Below the pieces are notes generated by a model. It ran no database searches and was not told the DNA's origin. It worked only from the letters and a program-made list of their open reading frames with translations. Shown piece by piece: positions 8,895 through 16,811 of a stretch of 64,000 bases of DNA. The translations under genes and the position numbers were made by a program. Each line of letters starts with the position of its first letter. Within the stretch, counting starts at the first letter, position 1. The DNA is from Arsenicicoccus piscis. GTDB lineage: Bacteria; Actinomycetota; Actinomycetes; Actinomycetales; Dermatophilaceae. The DNA lies in NCBI RefSeq assembly GCF_022568835.1, contig NZ_JAKZHV010000006.1, forward strand, positions 62,001 to 126,000, read 5' to 3'.

Positions 8895-9479
8895 GTGAGC
8901 CAACCGGGTGGAGGGCGTACCGCCGAGGAGCGCATCCTTGACGCGGCGATCGACGCCATTGTCTCAAACGGTCCCCGCCGCACGACGGCCACCGACATCG
9001 CCGCCCGCGCCGAGGTCAGCCGGATGACGGTCTACCGACAGTTCGGCGACGTGAAGAACACTGTGCGCGAGGCGATGAACCGGCTCATGCGCAGCTATCT
9101 CGAGTCGATCATGCAGCAGGCGGCGGGGGAGACTGCCCGGGACCGGCTCGTCTCGGCCATCACCGGCTGCGTGGTTTTCCTCGGCGGCTCGCCGCTGCTG
9201 TGCGCGCTGCGCGAGCACGACCCGCAGTTCTTCGGGCAGTACACCCTCGAGCGGTTCGGGGCGAGCCAGCGCGACGCCGCCGACCTCATCGTGCAGATGA
9301 TCGGCGAGGGGCACGCCGACGGCTCCATCCGCCCGCTCGACGCCGACTCGGCGGCCGTGATGATCGTGCTGACGGCGCAGGCCTTCGTCGTCGGCGCTCC
9401 CATCCTGTGGGCGCGCGACGACAACGAGGCGATCGTCAGCGAGCTGAACCAGATGCTGGAGCGCTACCTCGCGGCGTGA
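8895..9479 (+). CDS. TetR/AcrR-family transcriptional regulator
   Basis: A 194-residue repressor. The N-terminal helix-turn-helix is clear: RTAEERILDAAIDAIVSNG, TTATDIAARAEVSRMTVYRQ. The C-terminal ligand domain is all-helical and diverged. The GTG at 8895 has a TACGAT -10 hexamer at 8883-8888, 6 nt upstream, so it is probably leaderless. It is divergent from the lipid kinase (30 bp gap) and convergent with the FabH-like gene, whose promoter carries TetR-style inverted repeats (10504-10547). Its natural regulon may therefore be these lipid genes, but that is inference. Confidence 0.88.
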   Translation: MSQPGGGRTAEERILDAAIDAIVSNGPRRTTATDIAARAEVSRMTVYRQFGDVKNTVREAMNRLMRSYLESIMQQAAGETARDRLVSAITGCVVFLGGSPLLCALREHDPQFFGQYTLERFGASQRDAADLIVQMIGEGHADGSIRPLDADSAAVMIVLTAQAFVVGAPILWARDDNEAIVSELNQMLERYLAA

Positions 9480-9502
9480 GGCGCGGGCGGTGGGCGCCTC
9501 AC
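9476..9502. terminator. Bidirectional terminator hairpin between tetR and fabH-like genes
   Basis: GTGAGGCGC and GCGCCTCAC form a perfect 9-bp stem with a 9-nt loop. The stem spans the two convergent stop codons. GC-rich hairpins without a U-tract are common terminators in high-GC Actinobacteria. Confidence 0.6.
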
Positions 9503-10473
9503 CAGCGCAGCAGCGCCAGCCCCGCAGCCATCCCGCCGCCGAAGCCGGCGAGCAGCACCGTGTCACCCGGACGCAGCGCACCCTCGCGGGCCGCGTGGTC
9601 GAGCGTCACGCCCACCGATGCCGCACCGGTGTTGCCGTAGGTCTCCAGGGTGCGGTGCACCGTGGCGTGCTCGAGGCCGAGCTCGACGACCAGGTCGTCG
9701 AGCATCATGCCGTTGGCCTGGTGGGGCACGAAGTGGTCGATGTCGGCCGGGGTGAGGCCCTCGTCGGCGAGGTAGTCCGCGACCAGCGGCGGCAGCTCGC
9801 CCAGCACGAAGTCCTTCACGTCGCGCCCCTGCATCTGGAAGTAGGCCTCACCGGTCTCCCGGTGGTGGGCCTGCATCGGCAGTCGGCTGCCGCCCGCCGG
9901 CACCAGGATCTTGTCGTTGAGGGCGCCGAAGGTGTGCAGCCGGGTGCTCGTGATCTCGGCCCCGCCACGGCTGGGGCCGAGCACCGCCGCGCCGGCCCCG
10001 TCGCCGAACAGGATCACGGTGCGTCGGTCGGCCGGGTTGAGGATGCGCGAGTAGGTGTCGGCACCCACGACGAGCGCGTAGTCCTCCCGGTCGCGCAGCA
10101 TGCGCTCGGCCGTCGCGAGCGCGAAGACGAAGCCGCTGCAGACGGCGTTGGTGTCGAAGGCGAACGCGTTGTGCGCCCCCAGGTTGTGCTGCACGAACGC
10201 CGCCGTCGGCGGCTGCAGGTGGTCCGGCGTCGACGTCGCCACCACGATGAAGGACAGGTCGTCCGGCGTCAGCTGGGCCCGCTCGAGGGCCTCCTGCGCG
10301 GCGACGGTGGCGAGGTCGGACGTGGCCTCGTGCTCAGCCGCGTAGCAGCGCGTGCGGATGGCGGTCTTGGCCTGGATCCACGCGTCGTCGACGCCGGCCG
10401 CGGGGCCGATCTCGTCGTTGGAGACGACACGCTGGGGAAGGTACGAGCCGGTGCCGAGAACTGCGGTGGTCAT
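9499..10473 (-). CDS. 3-oxoacyl-ACP synthase III (FabH-like)
   Basis: A thiolase-fold condensing enzyme of 324 residues, which joins an acyl-CoA to malonyl-ACP in fatty-acid initiation or forms a beta-ketoacyl product in a side pathway. The catalytic triad is intact: Cys112 in TNAVCSGF, His251 in VPHQANGMM, Asn281 in YGNTGAAS. ILFGDGAGAAVLG and the C-terminal GFGGGMAAGLALLRW are family marks. The ATG at 10473 has an AGGAG about 9 nt upstream. It is a stand-alone gene, not in a fab operon, so a specialised role is as likely as primary FabH. Insertion sequences begin about 140 bp upstream. Confidence 0.88.
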   Translation of the reverse strand: MTTAVLGTGSYLPQRVVSNDEIGPAAGVDDAWIQAKTAIRTRCYAAEHEATSDLATVAAQEALERAQLTPDDLSFIVVATSTPDHLQPPTAAFVQHNLGAHNAFAFDTNAVCSGFVFALATAERMLRDREDYALVVGADTYSRILNPADRRTVILFGDGAGAAVLGPSRGGAEITSTRLHTFGALNDKILVPAGGSRLPMQAHHRETGEAYFQMQGRDVKDFVLGELPPLVADYLADEGLTPADIDHFVPHQANGMMLDDLVVELGLEHATVHRTLETYGNTGAASVGVTLDHAAREGALRPGDTVLLAGFGGGMAAGLALLRW

Positions 10474-10503
10474 GGGGCGCTCCTGCCGCTCGATCGAAAA
10501 GGT

Positions 10504-10547
10504 TACTCGTGAGTAGAACCATGCCCCACGGTCTACCTGGTGGGTAG
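10504..10547 (-). promoter_or_regulatory. Two inverted repeats in the fabH-like promoter (candidate TetR operators)
   Basis: TACTC-GT-GAGTA (10504-10515) and CTACC-TGGTG-GGTAG (10533-10547) are two short dyads, 30 and 60 bp upstream of the FabH-like start. TetR-family regulators of lipid genes commonly bind sites of this size and symmetry; the TetR at 8895 is the obvious local candidate. No binding data can be inferred from sequence. Confidence 0.4.
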
Positions 10548-10615
10548 GGGCGCCGGCCCAGATGTGATGCGGTCCACTGCCGCGACGCAGATCCTCCTGA
10601 GTCCCTAGACCGACT

Positions 10616-10709
10616 GAGGGTCTTGTACTGGCGCTCTCCGGGCCCGAAGACCGTCGCGCGGATGCACTCGGTCTTGTAGAGGCCGTTGATCGACTCCATG
10701 AGCGCGTTG
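10616..10709 (-). pseudogene. IS3-family OrfB transposase, 3' fragment
   Basis: The minus strand reads NALMESINGLYKTECIR and then GPGERQYKTL, the characteristic block after the catalytic Glu region of IS3 OrfB proteins. The normal continuation (TIADVEYAT...) is missing, so the element is also truncated on this side. Its upstream part resumes at 12124, on the far side of the IS110 element. Confidence 0.8.
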
Positions 10710-10734
10710 ATGCTCCTATAGATCGTCAAGTCGA

Positions 10735-11904
10735 TCAGGCCGCGATTTCGAGCTCTCCATTAACGGGCTTGGCGATGGCGTCCGGGGCCGGCAGCAGGCG
10801 GAAGAGCTCGCGAGCGAGGTACCGCTTCAGGCACCGGATGATCTCCCGCTTCGACATGCCCTCGGCGGTGCGACGGGCCACGTAGTCGATCGTCGGCTGA
10901 TGCCAGCGCATGCGCACGATGACCACGCGATACAGCGCGGCGTTGGCCTGCCGGTTCCCGCCGCGGTACAGACGGTGCCGGCTGTTGGTCTTGCCGGATC
11001 CAGCCGGGATCGGGCACGCGCCACACGTCTTGGCAAACGCTGCCTCGGACTTGATCCGGTTGGCGTTGTCGCCGGCGGTGATCAGCATCTGTGCCGCAGT
11101 GTCGTAGCCGACGCCGACGGCCTCGACGAGCTGGGGCGCAGCGGCCGCAGTGAGTGCCTTCAGTGATGCGGCGTGAGCCTTGGCCTCCTCGTGCAGCGCC
11201 AGCCAACGCTTCGCCATCGAGGACAGCACGTGTCGCATCGCCACATCCGGGTCGCCCGGCACAACAACGGCAGGTGCGCCACGGCGCACGGGCGGCTGTG
11301 GAGTCGGACCCTCCAGCGCCGCGCACGCGAGGATCAGCTTGTGGTCGGTGAGCGTCTCCAGCTCCGCCCGCAACGCCTCGCTCCCGGTCGCGAGGGTCGC
11401 CTTGAGCGTGATCATCGCGGTTGTCCGCGCTTGAACGGCACCGTCGTAGGCGATCTTGACCAGCCTGATCGTTTCGACCGCGCCGTCGGCGGTCTTGGGT
11501 GTCGACAGCCCGTGCCCAGCCAGGAGCTGGCGTGCAGCGTGCTCGGCATCGATGGTGTCGTTCTTCCCTGCGAGTCGACGTTCCGCGGCCCGTGCTGGGC
11601 GGGCGATCTCGTGGACGTCGTGACCGTGGTTGCGCAGGTAGCGCGCCAAGCCGACCCCGTAGGAGCCGGTGCCCTCGACGCCGAACCCGATCAGCCGACC
11701 GGCCGACCCGACGAAGGCCAGACAGAAGGCGAGGAGCTCCTCAAACCCGGCGATGGTGGTGGGCACGACGATGTCGCCGAGCCGGCCGCCAAAGCCGTCG
11801 ATCGCGACCGCTACGTGGTTGTCCTTGTGGGTGTCGACGCCGACGATGACATCGTCACGCCGAAGCTGCATGCTGGGCATCGGGCTGTGGATCCTCTCTC
11901 GCAC
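10735..11904 (-). CDS. IS110-family transposase (DEDD recombinase)
   Basis: An apparently intact 389-residue recombinase. The N-terminal RuvC-like domain has VGVDTHKDNHV (first Asp), GVEGTGSYGVGLARYL (Glu) and KNDTIDAEHAARQLL (Asp pair). The C-terminal Transposase_20 domain has GVGYDTAAQMLITAGDN, a candidate catalytic serine in PIPAGSGKT, and RLYRGGNRQANAALYRVV. The family excises and inserts DNA without terminal inverted repeats, guided by a bridge RNA encoded in the element. The gene starts about 219 bp inside the left end; that space holds the candidate RNA. Confidence 0.93.
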   Translation of the reverse strand: MRERIHSPMPSMQLRRDDVIVGVDTHKDNHVAVAIDGFGGRLGDIVVPTTIAGFEELLAFCLAFVGSAGRLIGFGVEGTGSYGVGLARYLRNHGHDVHEIARPARAAERRLAGKNDTIDAEHAARQLLAGHGLSTPKTADGAVETIRLVKIAYDGAVQARTTAMITLKATLATGSEALRAELETLTDHKLILACAALEGPTPQPPVRRGAPAVVVPGDPDVAMRHVLSSMAKRWLALHEEAKAHAASLKALTAAAAPQLVEAVGVGYDTAAQMLITAGDNANRIKSEAAFAKTCGACPIPAGSGKTNSRHRLYRGGNRQANAALYRVVIVRMRWHQPTIDYVARRTAEGMSKREIIRCLKRYLARELFRLLPAPDAIAKPVNGELEIAA

Positions 11905-11949
11905 TTTCCGGGCGGGCTGTCCATGGCTCAGCTGGCCGGAGTGGGCGGA

Positions 11950-12123
11950 CAGGACTGCGATGAGGCCCTGGTCGAGTCAGGCTCCTATCAGGTCACTGCC
12001 CACCCGGCCAGCAGCCTGGTGAACGCCACCACCCGGGGCCGACACGTCAACGCGAGGGCACCCGCAGGGCCGGTCATAAGCAAGGGTCAGACCCCAAATG
12101 GTGGCGCAGTCACGATGCTCGCA
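11950..12123 (-). ncRNA. Candidate bridge RNA of IS110 element no. 1
   Basis: Lies between the element's left end and the transposase start. Reading the minus strand 5' to 3', four segments match the element's own ends and insertion site in the order known for IS110 bridge RNAs. TTATGAC (12079-12073) equals the left target CTACGAC allowing G-U pairs. CGCGTTG (12054-12048) is complementary to the right target CAACGCG. ATAGGAGC (11988-11981) equals the element's right end at 10719-10712. TCGCAG (11960-11955) is complementary to CTGCGA at the left end. Between the target segments is a short hairpin, GGCCC-TGCG-GGTGCC. The exact RNA ends are not determinable here. Confidence 0.5.
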
Positions 12124-12406
12124 GTCGTAGGCGTCGCCGACCGTGCCGATCGAGGGCCTGATGTCTTGCAGGGCCAGGTGCTCGGTCAGCCGGATCGAGG
12201 TGTTCTGGCTGCCGGCGTCGGAGTGGTGGATCAGCTCGTGCGGGTCCGGTGGGTTCGCGTCGCGGTCACGCTCCCACAACGCCATCCGCAGGGGTGTCAT
12301 CACCAGGTCGGTGCTCTTGGACGTCGATGCGTGCCAGGCCACGATCTTCTGGGCGTACACGTCCACGATGAACGAGACGTACACGAATCCCTGTCCAGGT
12401 CCGCAC
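12124..12406 (-). pseudogene. IS3-family OrfB transposase, middle fragment
   Basis: Encodes the catalytic core GFVYVSFIVDVYAQKIVAW through HHSDAGSQ to IGTVGDAYD, the second part of the rve/DDE domain. The region just upstream reads HVRTWTG in another frame: one extra G (GGACAGGGATTC) breaks the frame. It is bounded by IS110 no. 2 on one side and IS110 no. 1 on the other, so it has three independent lesions and cannot make an active transposase. Confidence 0.85.
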
Positions 12407-12443
12407 ATGGACATCCCACGCGAGTCAGCGGTCAAGCCGGGGG

Positions 12444-13548
12444 TCAGGCTGCGGTCGACAGGGCGCCCCGTGGATGATCGGGCCAGGCGGTGGTCTCGTC
12501 CCATTCCAGCCCATGCGTCAGGCACCACCAGAGTTTGCCGAGGAGCTTGTTCGCGAGGTTGCGCAAGGCAGCGTTGTGGTGATCGCCGGCGGCGCGGCGG
12601 GCGTCGTAGTGGGTACGGGCTGCTGGCGAGCGGGTCAAGGTGGCGAAGGCCCACCAATGGCAGGCGTCGCCCAGCCGCTTGTTCCTCACTCTGCGCGCCT
12701 TGACGTAGCGGGATCTGCCGGATGCCTTGGTGACCGGTGCGGTGCCGGCGTAGCAGCGCAGGGCTGCTGCGGTGGGGAATCGGGTGGGGTCGTCGCCGAT
12801 CTCGGCCAGGACGCGCGCGGCCAGGACCGGTCCGAGTCCTGGCGCGCTGGCCACGATCGCTGCTTGGGGGTGCTCGGTGAACGCGGCCCTCAGGGCGGCT
12901 TCGAGCTCGTTGACACCGGTGCTCATCGTCTTGGCCACGGCGATCAGCTGAGCGGCTGCCGTGCCGAGGGCTGCTTCGACGGCGGGCGGCTGGGCGAGGC
13001 CGTCTGCGCGGAGTGCCGTGAGGAGCTGATCGACCAGGGTGGGGTCGTTGCGGCGCCCGCAGCGGTGCAGGGCCGCGGCGAGGCGTCGGCGGGTCAGGGC
13101 CTTGGCTCTCGTCGGGGTCGGGGCGAGGCCCAGGACCTCGATGGCGGCCTTGTGCTTGAGGCTAGGGAAGGCCACAAGTGCCTGGGGGTAGAACTCCAGG
13201 AGCAGCGATCGCAGACGGTTGAGGACGTCGTGCCATGCCCAGATCGCTTCCTGGTGCTGACGCGCCAACGCCTTCAAGGGCAAGCCCCTGCTCGCTGATC
13301 GCGGGCATCGGTCGGTGCAGGTGGCGGTCGGTGCGCAACACGTCGGCGAGCAGGTTCTTGTCGGTCTCGATGCCGACCGGGCTCTGCTCGGGCGAGCCGC
13401 CGTGCTCGGCGATCAACGCGAGCAGCTCGGTGACGCCGGCGACTCCGGTGTCGATCCGGGCCTTGCCGACGACGGAGCCGGTCTCGTCCATGACGGCGAC
13501 GTCGTGGTGGCCCTCAGCCCAGTCGATCCCGACCGTGACAGATCCCAT
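12444..13548 (-). pseudogene. IS110-family transposase, deleted and frameshifted
   Basis: The N-terminal part (from 13548) starts MGSVTVGIDWAEGHHDVAV and reaches PVGIETDKNLL, then jumps to LADVLRTDRHLHRP. The roughly 50 residues that usually separate these blocks, including the second catalytic Asp region, are missing. The frame then shifts after AISEQGLAL and resumes as LKALARQHQEAIWAW. The C-terminal Transposase_20 domain is otherwise well preserved (SAPGLGPVLAARVLAEIGDD, RCYAGTAPVTKASGRSRYVK). It differs clearly from IS110 no. 1, so this is a second, non-autonomous element. Confidence 0.85.
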
Positions 13549-13726
13549 TCAGTTCTCCTCGTCCCTTCGTCCTGGCCCGACGGTCGGGCCGGTGATGAGC
13601 ATCGGGACGAGCACGGCGACCTAATGGAAGCGCTCGGGGGCGCGGCATCTCACAAGCCGATGATCTGGTCCCGGGCGACTGGCAGGGCCACCGTCTACGT
13701 TAAGAAACCTCGGCACGGCCGAGCCT

Positions 13727-13798
13727 TGGTGAAGCACAGGTGAGTGGACACCCGCCAGCAGCTCACGACCAGCATCGACCCCACGGGTCGGTGAAATC
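13727..13798 (-). ncRNA. Possible bridge RNA segments of IS110 element no. 2
   Basis: On the minus strand, GATTTCACC (13798-13790) matches the left target GACTTCACC with one G-U pair. GTGTCCA (13751-13745) matches the right-end donor ATGTCCA. TTCACCA (13733-13727) is complementary to the left-end TGGTGGA with one wobble. A convincing right-target guide was not found. Given element no. 1, this is suggestive rather than firm. Confidence 0.3.
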
Positions 13799-13843
13799 TC
13801 AGTGGCCCCTGCCAGGAGCCGCCACCTGGGGTGGCTCCACCAT

Positions 13844-14304
13844 TAGGTGAAGTCCATGACCCAGGTGCGGTTCGGTGCGTCTGCGGTGAAGTTGCGGTCG
13901 AGCAGGTCTCCAGCGCGCCGACCATCCTTGGCCGGGGCCGTGGTCCGGACGCCTCGTCCGCGCCGGACGCCCTGCAACCCAAGAGTTCTCATCGCCCGGT
14001 CGACGCTGCCGCGCGAGGCGTTGGGGGTCGATCTGCGGACCAGTGCAGTCATCTTCCGACGCCCGTACAAGCCCTCGGGTCGCAGCCGGTAGCCGCCCGT
14101 GGCGGGGTGCAGGACGAACGCGCGGGTATGGATCTCATTCATCAGGTACGCCAGACGGAGCACACCCGGCGACGGTTCCCGGGCTGCCTTGGCGGCTCGG
14201 TAGGTCCTCGCGGCGATCGGCGCGCCCAGACTGGTGAGCACTGCGCAGATCGACTCGACCGCGTGGCCAGCGGCCCGCTGCTCGTCGATGAAGTCGACGA
14301 TCAT
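13844..14304 (-). pseudogene. IS3-family OrfB transposase, N-terminal fragment
   Basis: Starts MIVDFIDEQRAAG, overlapping the end of orfA by ATGA, and carries the HTH_21-type block GLYGRRKMTALVRR, then SVDRAMRTLGLQGVRRGRG and APNRTWVMDFT. A stop appears immediately after DFT, inside the inserted IS110 no. 2. The remainder of the catalytic domain is at 12124-12406 and 10616-10709. Confidence 0.88.
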
Positions 14305-14612
14305 CGGCGTCGGGGGTCGAGTTCCCCCGCGAAGAAGGTCGCTGCGGAACGCAGGATCGCGTTCTCCTCTTCCAGCGACCGGACCCGCGCCTTGAGGGTC
14401 TTGACCTGCGCGGCTTCCTCGCTCGAGGGGCCAGGCCCGGTCCCGGCATCAGCCTTGGCGGCGCGGACCCACCCCCGCACCGTCTCCTTGCCCACGCCCT
14501 CCCGGGCGCCGACCAGCTCACAGGCCTTCGAGACCGAACCGGCGTCCTTGGCCTGCTCCAGGACCATCCGCACGGCCCGCTCCTTCAACGCGGGATCAAA
14601 CTTCTTCGGCAT
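14301..14612 (-). CDS. IS3-family OrfA (transposase DNA-binding subunit)
   Basis: A 103-residue protein with an N-terminal helix-turn-helix (MPKKFDPALKERAVRMVLEQ, ETVRGWVRAAKAD) and a C-terminal leucine-zipper segment (VKTLKARVRSLEEENAILRSA), the standard OrfA design for binding the element's ends. It is intact by itself, but OrfB is broken, so the element cannot transpose unaided. OrfA could still act as a repressor of related IS3 copies. A GAAGGATG Shine-Dalgarno precedes the ATG at 14612. Confidence 0.88.
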   Translation of the reverse strand: MPKKFDPALKERAVRMVLEQAKDAGSVSKACELVGAREGVGKETVRGWVRAAKADAGTGPGPSSEEAAQVKTLKARVRSLEEENAILRSAATFFAGELDPRRR

Positions 14613-14665
14613 GACTACATCCTTCCTGACCGGAAACGATGCGGCACCAAACCCCGAACGCTGCA

Positions 14666-16092
14666 GGTCAAGTCCCGGGTAGTGGTGTAGCGCTGCGTTC
14701 TCCCTCTGGATTGGTCAGGCGGTCAAGGCTGGTAGGTCATCGGCTCCGATCTCGGGTTGGGTGGTGGGAACGATGTTGACGCGGCAGCGGGCGAGTGCCT
14801 CAAGTCCGAGGTAGCGGCGGCCTTCGGCCCATTCGTCGGTCTGCTCGGCCAGGACGGCTCCGACGAGCCGCACGATCGCTGGGCGGGTCGGGAAGATCCC
14901 GACGGCGTCGGTGCGGCGCCGGATCTCGCGGTTGAGGCGTTCAGCGGGGTTGTTGGACCAGATCTGGGTCCACACGTCTTTGGGGAAGCCGGTGAAGGCC
15001 AAGATGTCGGCGCGGGCGCCGTCGAGGTGGTCGTGGACCTCGGGCAGCTTGTCGGCGACGTAGTCCAGGAGTCGGTCGAACTGGGCGTGGACCGCGGGTC
15101 GGTCGGGCTGGTCGTACACGCTGTGCAGCATCGCCTTGACCGCGGGCCACATCGACTTCGGGGTCACCGACATGAGGTTGGCGGCGTAGTGGGTGCGGCA
15201 GCGCTGCCACGAGGCTCCGGGTAGGTTGGCTGCGATCGCCTCGACCAGGCCGGCGTGCGCATCGCTGGTGACCAGACGGACCCCGGTCAGGCCGCGGGCA
15301 ACCAGGTCGGCGAAGAACTCGTTCCAGACTGGGCCGGTCTCAGCGGTGGCCACTCGCATACCGAGGACCTCGCGGTGCCCGTCGCCGTTCACGCCGGTGG
15401 CCAGCAGCACGACGGCGTTGATCACCCGCCCGCCTTCGCGGAGCTTCATGGTCAACGCGTCCGCGGCGACGAACGTGAACGGCCCAGCTGCGTCCAACGG
15501 CCGGTGGCGGAACTGCTCGACGTGCTCGTCGAGCTCAGCGGCCATCCTTGAGACCTGCGACTTGGACAGTGAGTCGATGCCGAGGGTCTTGACCAGCTTG
15601 TCCATCCGCCGCGTGGACACGCCGGCGAGGTAGCAGTCGGCCACGACGGTGATGAGAGCGGTCTCGGCACGCTTGCGGCGCTCGAGGAGCCACTCGGGGA
15701 AGTAGGTGCCCTTGCGCAGCTTGGGGATCGCCACCTCGAGGGTCCCGACGCGGGTGTCCAGGTCGCGGTGGCGGTAGCCGTTGCGCTGCGCGGTCCGGCC
15801 CGGGCTGGGGCGGCCGTACTCAGCGCCCACGACAGCATCGGCATCCGCGGACAGCAGGGCATTGATCATCGTCTGCAACAACTGGCGCATCAGATCCGGC
15901 GACGCTTCGGCGAGAGCTTCGCCGAGCAGGCGTGCAGGGTCGACAATGTGTGGTGCGGTCATCGTGATGACTCCGTTCGAGTGAGCTGTAGGAGGTGAAC
16001 TCGAAGGATCACGCGGTGGCCGCGTCTACGTCCGGCGTACACGCCGGCGACGATCACGGCGACCGCGCTACACCACTATCGGGGACTCAACT
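14666..16092 (-). mobile_element. Intact IS256-family insertion sequence with 8-bp target duplication
   Basis: 1427 bp. The ends (14666-14693 and 16065-16092) are inverted repeats matching at 23 of 28 positions, including an unbroken TAGTGGTGTAGCGC. ACGCTGCA flanks it directly on both sides (14658-14665 and 16093-16100), an 8-bp target duplication typical of the family. It carries one intact transposase. Clean duplication and intact gene suggest it is the most recent arrival here. It separates the IS3 side from the istB remnant. Confidence 0.92.
14715..15962 (-). CDS. IS256-family (mutator-type) transposase
   Basis: A 415-residue DDE transposase, full length for the family. Catalytic positions can be placed: Asp in FVAADALTMKLREGGRV, Asp in LVTSDAHAGLVEAIAANLPG with the C-terminal HY motif of RCRTHYAANLMS, and Glu in NNPAERLNREIRRRTDAVGIF. 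The N-terminal region (RTAQRNGYRHRDLDTRVGTL) binds the ends. No frameshift or stop is present. It lies on the minus strand inside the element defined by 14666-16092. Confidence 0.95.
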   Translation of the reverse strand: MTAPHIVDPARLLGEALAEASPDLMRQLLQTMINALLSADADAVVGAEYGRPSPGRTAQRNGYRHRDLDTRVGTLEVAIPKLRKGTYFPEWLLERRKRAETALITVVADCYLAGVSTRRMDKLVKTLGIDSLSKSQVSRMAAELDEHVEQFRHRPLDAAGPFTFVAADALTMKLREGGRVINAVVLLATGVNGDGHREVLGMRVATAETGPVWNEFFADLVARGLTGVRLVTSDAHAGLVEAIAANLPGASWQRCRTHYAANLMSVTPKSMWPAVKAMLHSVYDQPDRPAVHAQFDRLLDYVADKLPEVHDHLDGARADILAFTGFPKDVWTQIWSNNPAERLNREIRRRTDAVGIFPTRPAIVRLVGAVLAEQTDEWAEGRRYLGLEALARCRVNIVPTTQPEIGADDLPALTA

Positions 16093-16712
16093 ACGCTGCA
16101 ATCCGCGGCCGCGACCAGGCCACCAAAGCGATGCGCCGCAAGGCCGCCGGACTACCCGCCGGGAAGACCCTCGCCTCCTGGCGCGAGGCCGACTCCTCCA
16201 TCCCGACCCCGACCCAGTCCGCCCTGGCCGCGCTGGAATGGGTCCACCGCGCCGAGAACCTCGCCATCAGCGGCCCCTCCGGAACCGGCAAGACCCACTT
16301 CGTGGAGGCCCTGGCACACAAGGTCATCGACGAAGGCATGCGGGTGTCCTGGTTCACCCTGGAGTCCCTCACCACCGCGATCGGGCGGGCCGCGGTCGAC
16401 GGCACGGTCAGCAAGGTCCTGGCCAAGATCACCAGGGCCGAGCTCATCGTCGTCGACGACATCGGCATGCTGCCCTCCGGGCAAGCCGCCGCCGAGGCGT
16501 TCTACCGACTCGTCGACGCCACCTACGAACGCCGTTCCCTGGCCGTGACCAGCAACATTTACCCCTCCGGCTACGACACCATCATGCCCAAGACCTTGGC
16601 CACCGCCGCCGTCGACCGACTCCTGCACCACGCCCACGTCATCATCACCGAGGGCACCTCACTACGCCTGGCCGAGGCCACCACAGGACGCGGGGTGATC
16701 CCCCTGACCTGA
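16093..16712 (+). pseudogene. IS21-family IstB helper ATPase, N-terminally truncated
   Basis: AAA+ ATPase that assists IstA in IS21 transposition. The visible frame YAAIRGRDQATKAM then AENLAISGPSGTGKTHFVEA (Walker A) and AELIVVDDIGMLPSG (Walker B) runs to RGVIPLT. About 60 residues of the normal N-terminus are gone; the intact IS256 sits at that point. An internal ATG at 16131 gives 193 residues, which would lack the N-terminal domain. No istA is present, so this is a dead IS21 fragment. Confidence 0.85.
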
Positions 16713-16811
16713 CCAACCACAGGAGATCAGCTGACCGCAGACAAGGAGATGAACTGTCCGCCACCAAGGAGATCTACCGTCCGCCCACAGGGAAGTCCCA
16801 CTGTCCCTTGA
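16713..16811 (+). repeat. Right end of the IS21 element with short direct repeats
   Basis: After the istB stop come several variants of a short unit (AGGAGATCAGCTGACCG, AAGGAGATGAACTGTCCG, AAGGAGATCTACCGTCCG), then ACTGTCCCTTGACA. Multiple terminal repeats ending near TGACA are usual for IS21 ends, where IstA binds. The membrane gene of the former host sequence starts abruptly after this point. Confidence 0.6.

Larger units (their letters stand above)
10710..12123 (-). mobile_element. IS110-family insertion sequence no. 1, inserted in IS3 orfB
   Basis: About 1414 bp, defined because it interrupts a recognisable IS3 gene. On the minus strand the host frame reads GACGCCTACGAC up to 12124 and resumes CAACGCGCTC from 10709; joining them restores AYDNALMES. 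There are no terminal inverted repeats and no target duplication beyond one shared C, as expected for IS110. It carries one intact transposase (10735-11904) and a 219-bp 5' non-coding region. Confidence 0.85.
12407..13843 (-). mobile_element. IS110-family insertion sequence no. 2, in the same IS3 orfB
   Basis: About 1437 bp, again bounded by interrupted IS3 coding sequence: the host frame runs ...ACTTCACCTA to 13844 and resumes GTGCGGACC at 12406. This restores DFTYVRTW. The boundaries are good to one or two bases because the native codon could be TAC or TAT. It contains a damaged transposase (12444-13548) and about 295 bp of 5' non-coding sequence. The two IS110 insertions lie only about 280 bp apart in the original IS3. 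Confidence 0.75.
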
